Shown here piece by piece: positions 6,079-7,124 of a stretch of 7,124 bases of DNA; position 1 is the stretch's first letter; each line of letters starts with the position of its first letter. Below the pieces are notes generated by a model. That model saw only the letters and a list, made by a program, of their open reading frames with translations. It was not told the origin of the DNA and did not search any database. The stretch spans positions 1-7,124 of the forward strand of contig JAKSKA010000073.1 in the NCBI GenBank assembly GCA_024401915.1. Direction: 5' to 3'. The DNA comes from Bacteroidales bacterium. GTDB taxonomy: Bacteria > Bacteroidota > Bacteroidia > Bacteroidales > UBA932. Both the position numbers and the translations under genes were made by a program.

Positions 6079-7124
6079 ACTCTCTTGTAAAGATACCTCT
6101 TTATATTCCTCTTCGGCGTACGCTCGAAATCTTCAGGCATAAACTCCATCTTCCTTATCTGGGCATAGGCCGGAAGCCTCTTGTTGATGCCGGGAAGACC
6201 TTCGAGGAGCCTGGCTTCCAGTTCGCGCGGCGAGATGCCGTCCAGCTCGGCCTGGTGGAAATCGGGATACACCAGGGCCGTCAGGCCGCCATTGTCCTCG
6301 ATCACGAGGGACTCCACGACGTATTTGACATTGTTGATTATGGCCTCGAGCTCCTCGGGATATATGTTCTGGCCTGAAGGGCCGAGTATCATACACTTGG
6401 AGCGTCCCTTGATATAGAGATAGCCGTCACTGTCCATCACGCCCATATCCCCCGTCTTGAACCAGCCGTCTTCTGTGAACGCATTAGCCGTGGCTTCGGG
6501 ATTCTTGTAATAGCCTGTGAAGAGGTTGCTTCCCCTGACCTGGATCTCTCCCGGCACACTCTCGGGATCGACGGAATCTATGCGGATTTCGCAGCCGGGA
6601 ACGGCAAGGCCGCAGGAACCCTCACGGGTGTGCGTCCACTTCACGTATGTGATGATGGGGCCGCACTCGGTCATACCATAGCCTATCGTGAAGGGGAACT
6701 TGATGCGGCGGAGGAACTGCTCGACCTCGGGATTGAAGGGGGCGCCGCCGAGGATCACCTCCTCGAAACGGCCTCCGAAAGCCTCTACCATACCGTTGCG
6801 TATCTTCTTCATCACTATCTGGTCGAGGATGGGGATGTTGAGATAGAATGCATTCTTGTCCACTATGGGCTTTATCATCGACTTGTAAACCTTCTCGATG
6901 ATGAGCGGAACGGCCACGATGAGGTCGGGGTGAATCTCGGAGAACGCCTTCATTATCACCTTGGGGCTCGGCACCCTGGTGAGGAAATGGACGTGGGCGC
7001 CTATTGTCATCTCGAACAGGAACTCAAACATCATCCCATACATATGAGCGGTCGGAAGCATTGATACCATCTCTGAATTCTCATCCATCTGAGGCTCTGC
7101 CACCGTCTTGGCGAAAAACAAGTT
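6075..7124 (-). CDS. AMP-binding acyl-CoA/acyl-ACP synthetase (5' end outside window)
   Basis: The visible 349 residues are the C-terminal part of an adenylate-forming (ANL superfamily) enzyme, most like long-chain fatty acid-CoA ligases. The frame stays open to the window edge, where the first codons read N-L-F-F-A-K. The leucine codon TTG at 7121-7119 is not a credible start, because the P-loop (A3) region must lie further upstream. Motifs in order within the fragment are: LPTAHMYG (A4, about 23-30), GYGMTECGP (A5, 148-156), TGDMG (A7, 224-228) and GRSKCMILGPSGQNIYP (A8 hinge, 240-256). The end reads RTPKRNIKRYLY, where the usual A10 catalytic lysine position is occupied by Asn (N340), with lysines nearby. 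The expected chemistry is ATP-dependent activation of a carboxylic acid, probably a fatty acid, to acyl-AMP and then a thioester. Chain length and acceptor (CoA or ACP) cannot be told. The stop codon overlaps the next gene's start by 4 nt. Confidence 0.9.
   Translation of the reverse strand, partial: NLFFAKTVAEPQMDENSEMVSMLPTAHMYGMMFEFLFEMTIGAHVHFLTRVPSPKVIMKAFSEIHPDLIVAVPLIIEKVYKSMIKPIVDKNAFYLNIPILDQIVMKKIRNGMVEAFGGRFEEVILGGAPFNPEVEQFLRRIKFPFTIGYGMTECGPIITYVKWTHTREGSCGLAVPGCEIRIDSVDPESVPGEIQVRGSNLFTGYYKNPEATANAFTEDGWFKTGDMGVMDSDGYLYIKGRSKCMILGPSGQNIYPEELEAIINNVKYVVESLVIEDNGGLTALVYPDFHQAELDGISPRELEARLLEGLPGINKRLPAYAQIRKMEFMPEDFERTPKRNIKRYLYKRV

Noticed and set aside
6630..7064. 144-codon open frame on the + strand, opposite the synthetase
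   Set aside because: Antisense to conserved AMP-binding motifs; no independent support.
7119..7121. TTG as the start of the synthetase
   Set aside because: The frame continues to the window edge and essential upstream adenylation motifs are missing, so the gene must begin outside the window.

Overview
This window most likely comes from a member of the Bacteroidales (Bacteroidota) with moderately GC-rich DNA. The call rests on gene content and style: a TonB-like protein with a cysteine-bearing C-terminal domain, a large signal-peptide-bearing M16 zinc protease, a membrane-anchored C-terminal-processing protease with a tail after the catalytic domain, an AMP-binding synthetase with the GPSGQNIYPEELE signature, and starts lacking clear Shine-Dalgarno sites. 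Genus cannot be fixed from the sequence alone.

Layout: the left end (1-817) is on the + strand. It holds the last codons of an unidentified gene, followed through a 4-nt GTGA overlap by a TonB-like inner-membrane protein. Positions 818-1238 are a non-coding gap between convergent genes and the most unusual part of the window. It contains a degenerate ~29-bp repeat (838-946), a long imperfect palindrome enclosing small hairpins (1015-1141), and a second inverted repeat enclosing two more hairpins (1133-1237). One arm is shared between the last two structures.

The rest (1239-7124) is a single minus-strand gene run, read from right to left: an AMP-binding acyl-CoA/acyl-ACP synthetase-type enzyme (5' end outside the window), a dCMP/cytidine deaminase-family zinc enzyme, an S41 C-terminal-processing protease, and an M16 (PqqL-like) periplasmic zinc protease. 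The first three are joined by ATGA stop/start overlaps, so they are almost certainly co-transcribed and translationally coupled. The M16 gene follows after 53 nt and is probably in the same transcript. A stem-loop at 1154-1187 is a plausible end for that transcript.

Functionally the operon mixes nucleotide metabolism (dUMP supply), acyl activation and two envelope proteases. The two proteases may share a role in exported-protein processing or turnover. The deaminase and synthetase have no obvious biochemical link to them. All coding genes belong to recognisable families. The points worth checking are the structured intergenic DNA, the substitution at the usual A10 lysine of the synthetase, and the paired cysteines in the TonB-like domain. 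I found no clear evidence of a new multi-gene system.
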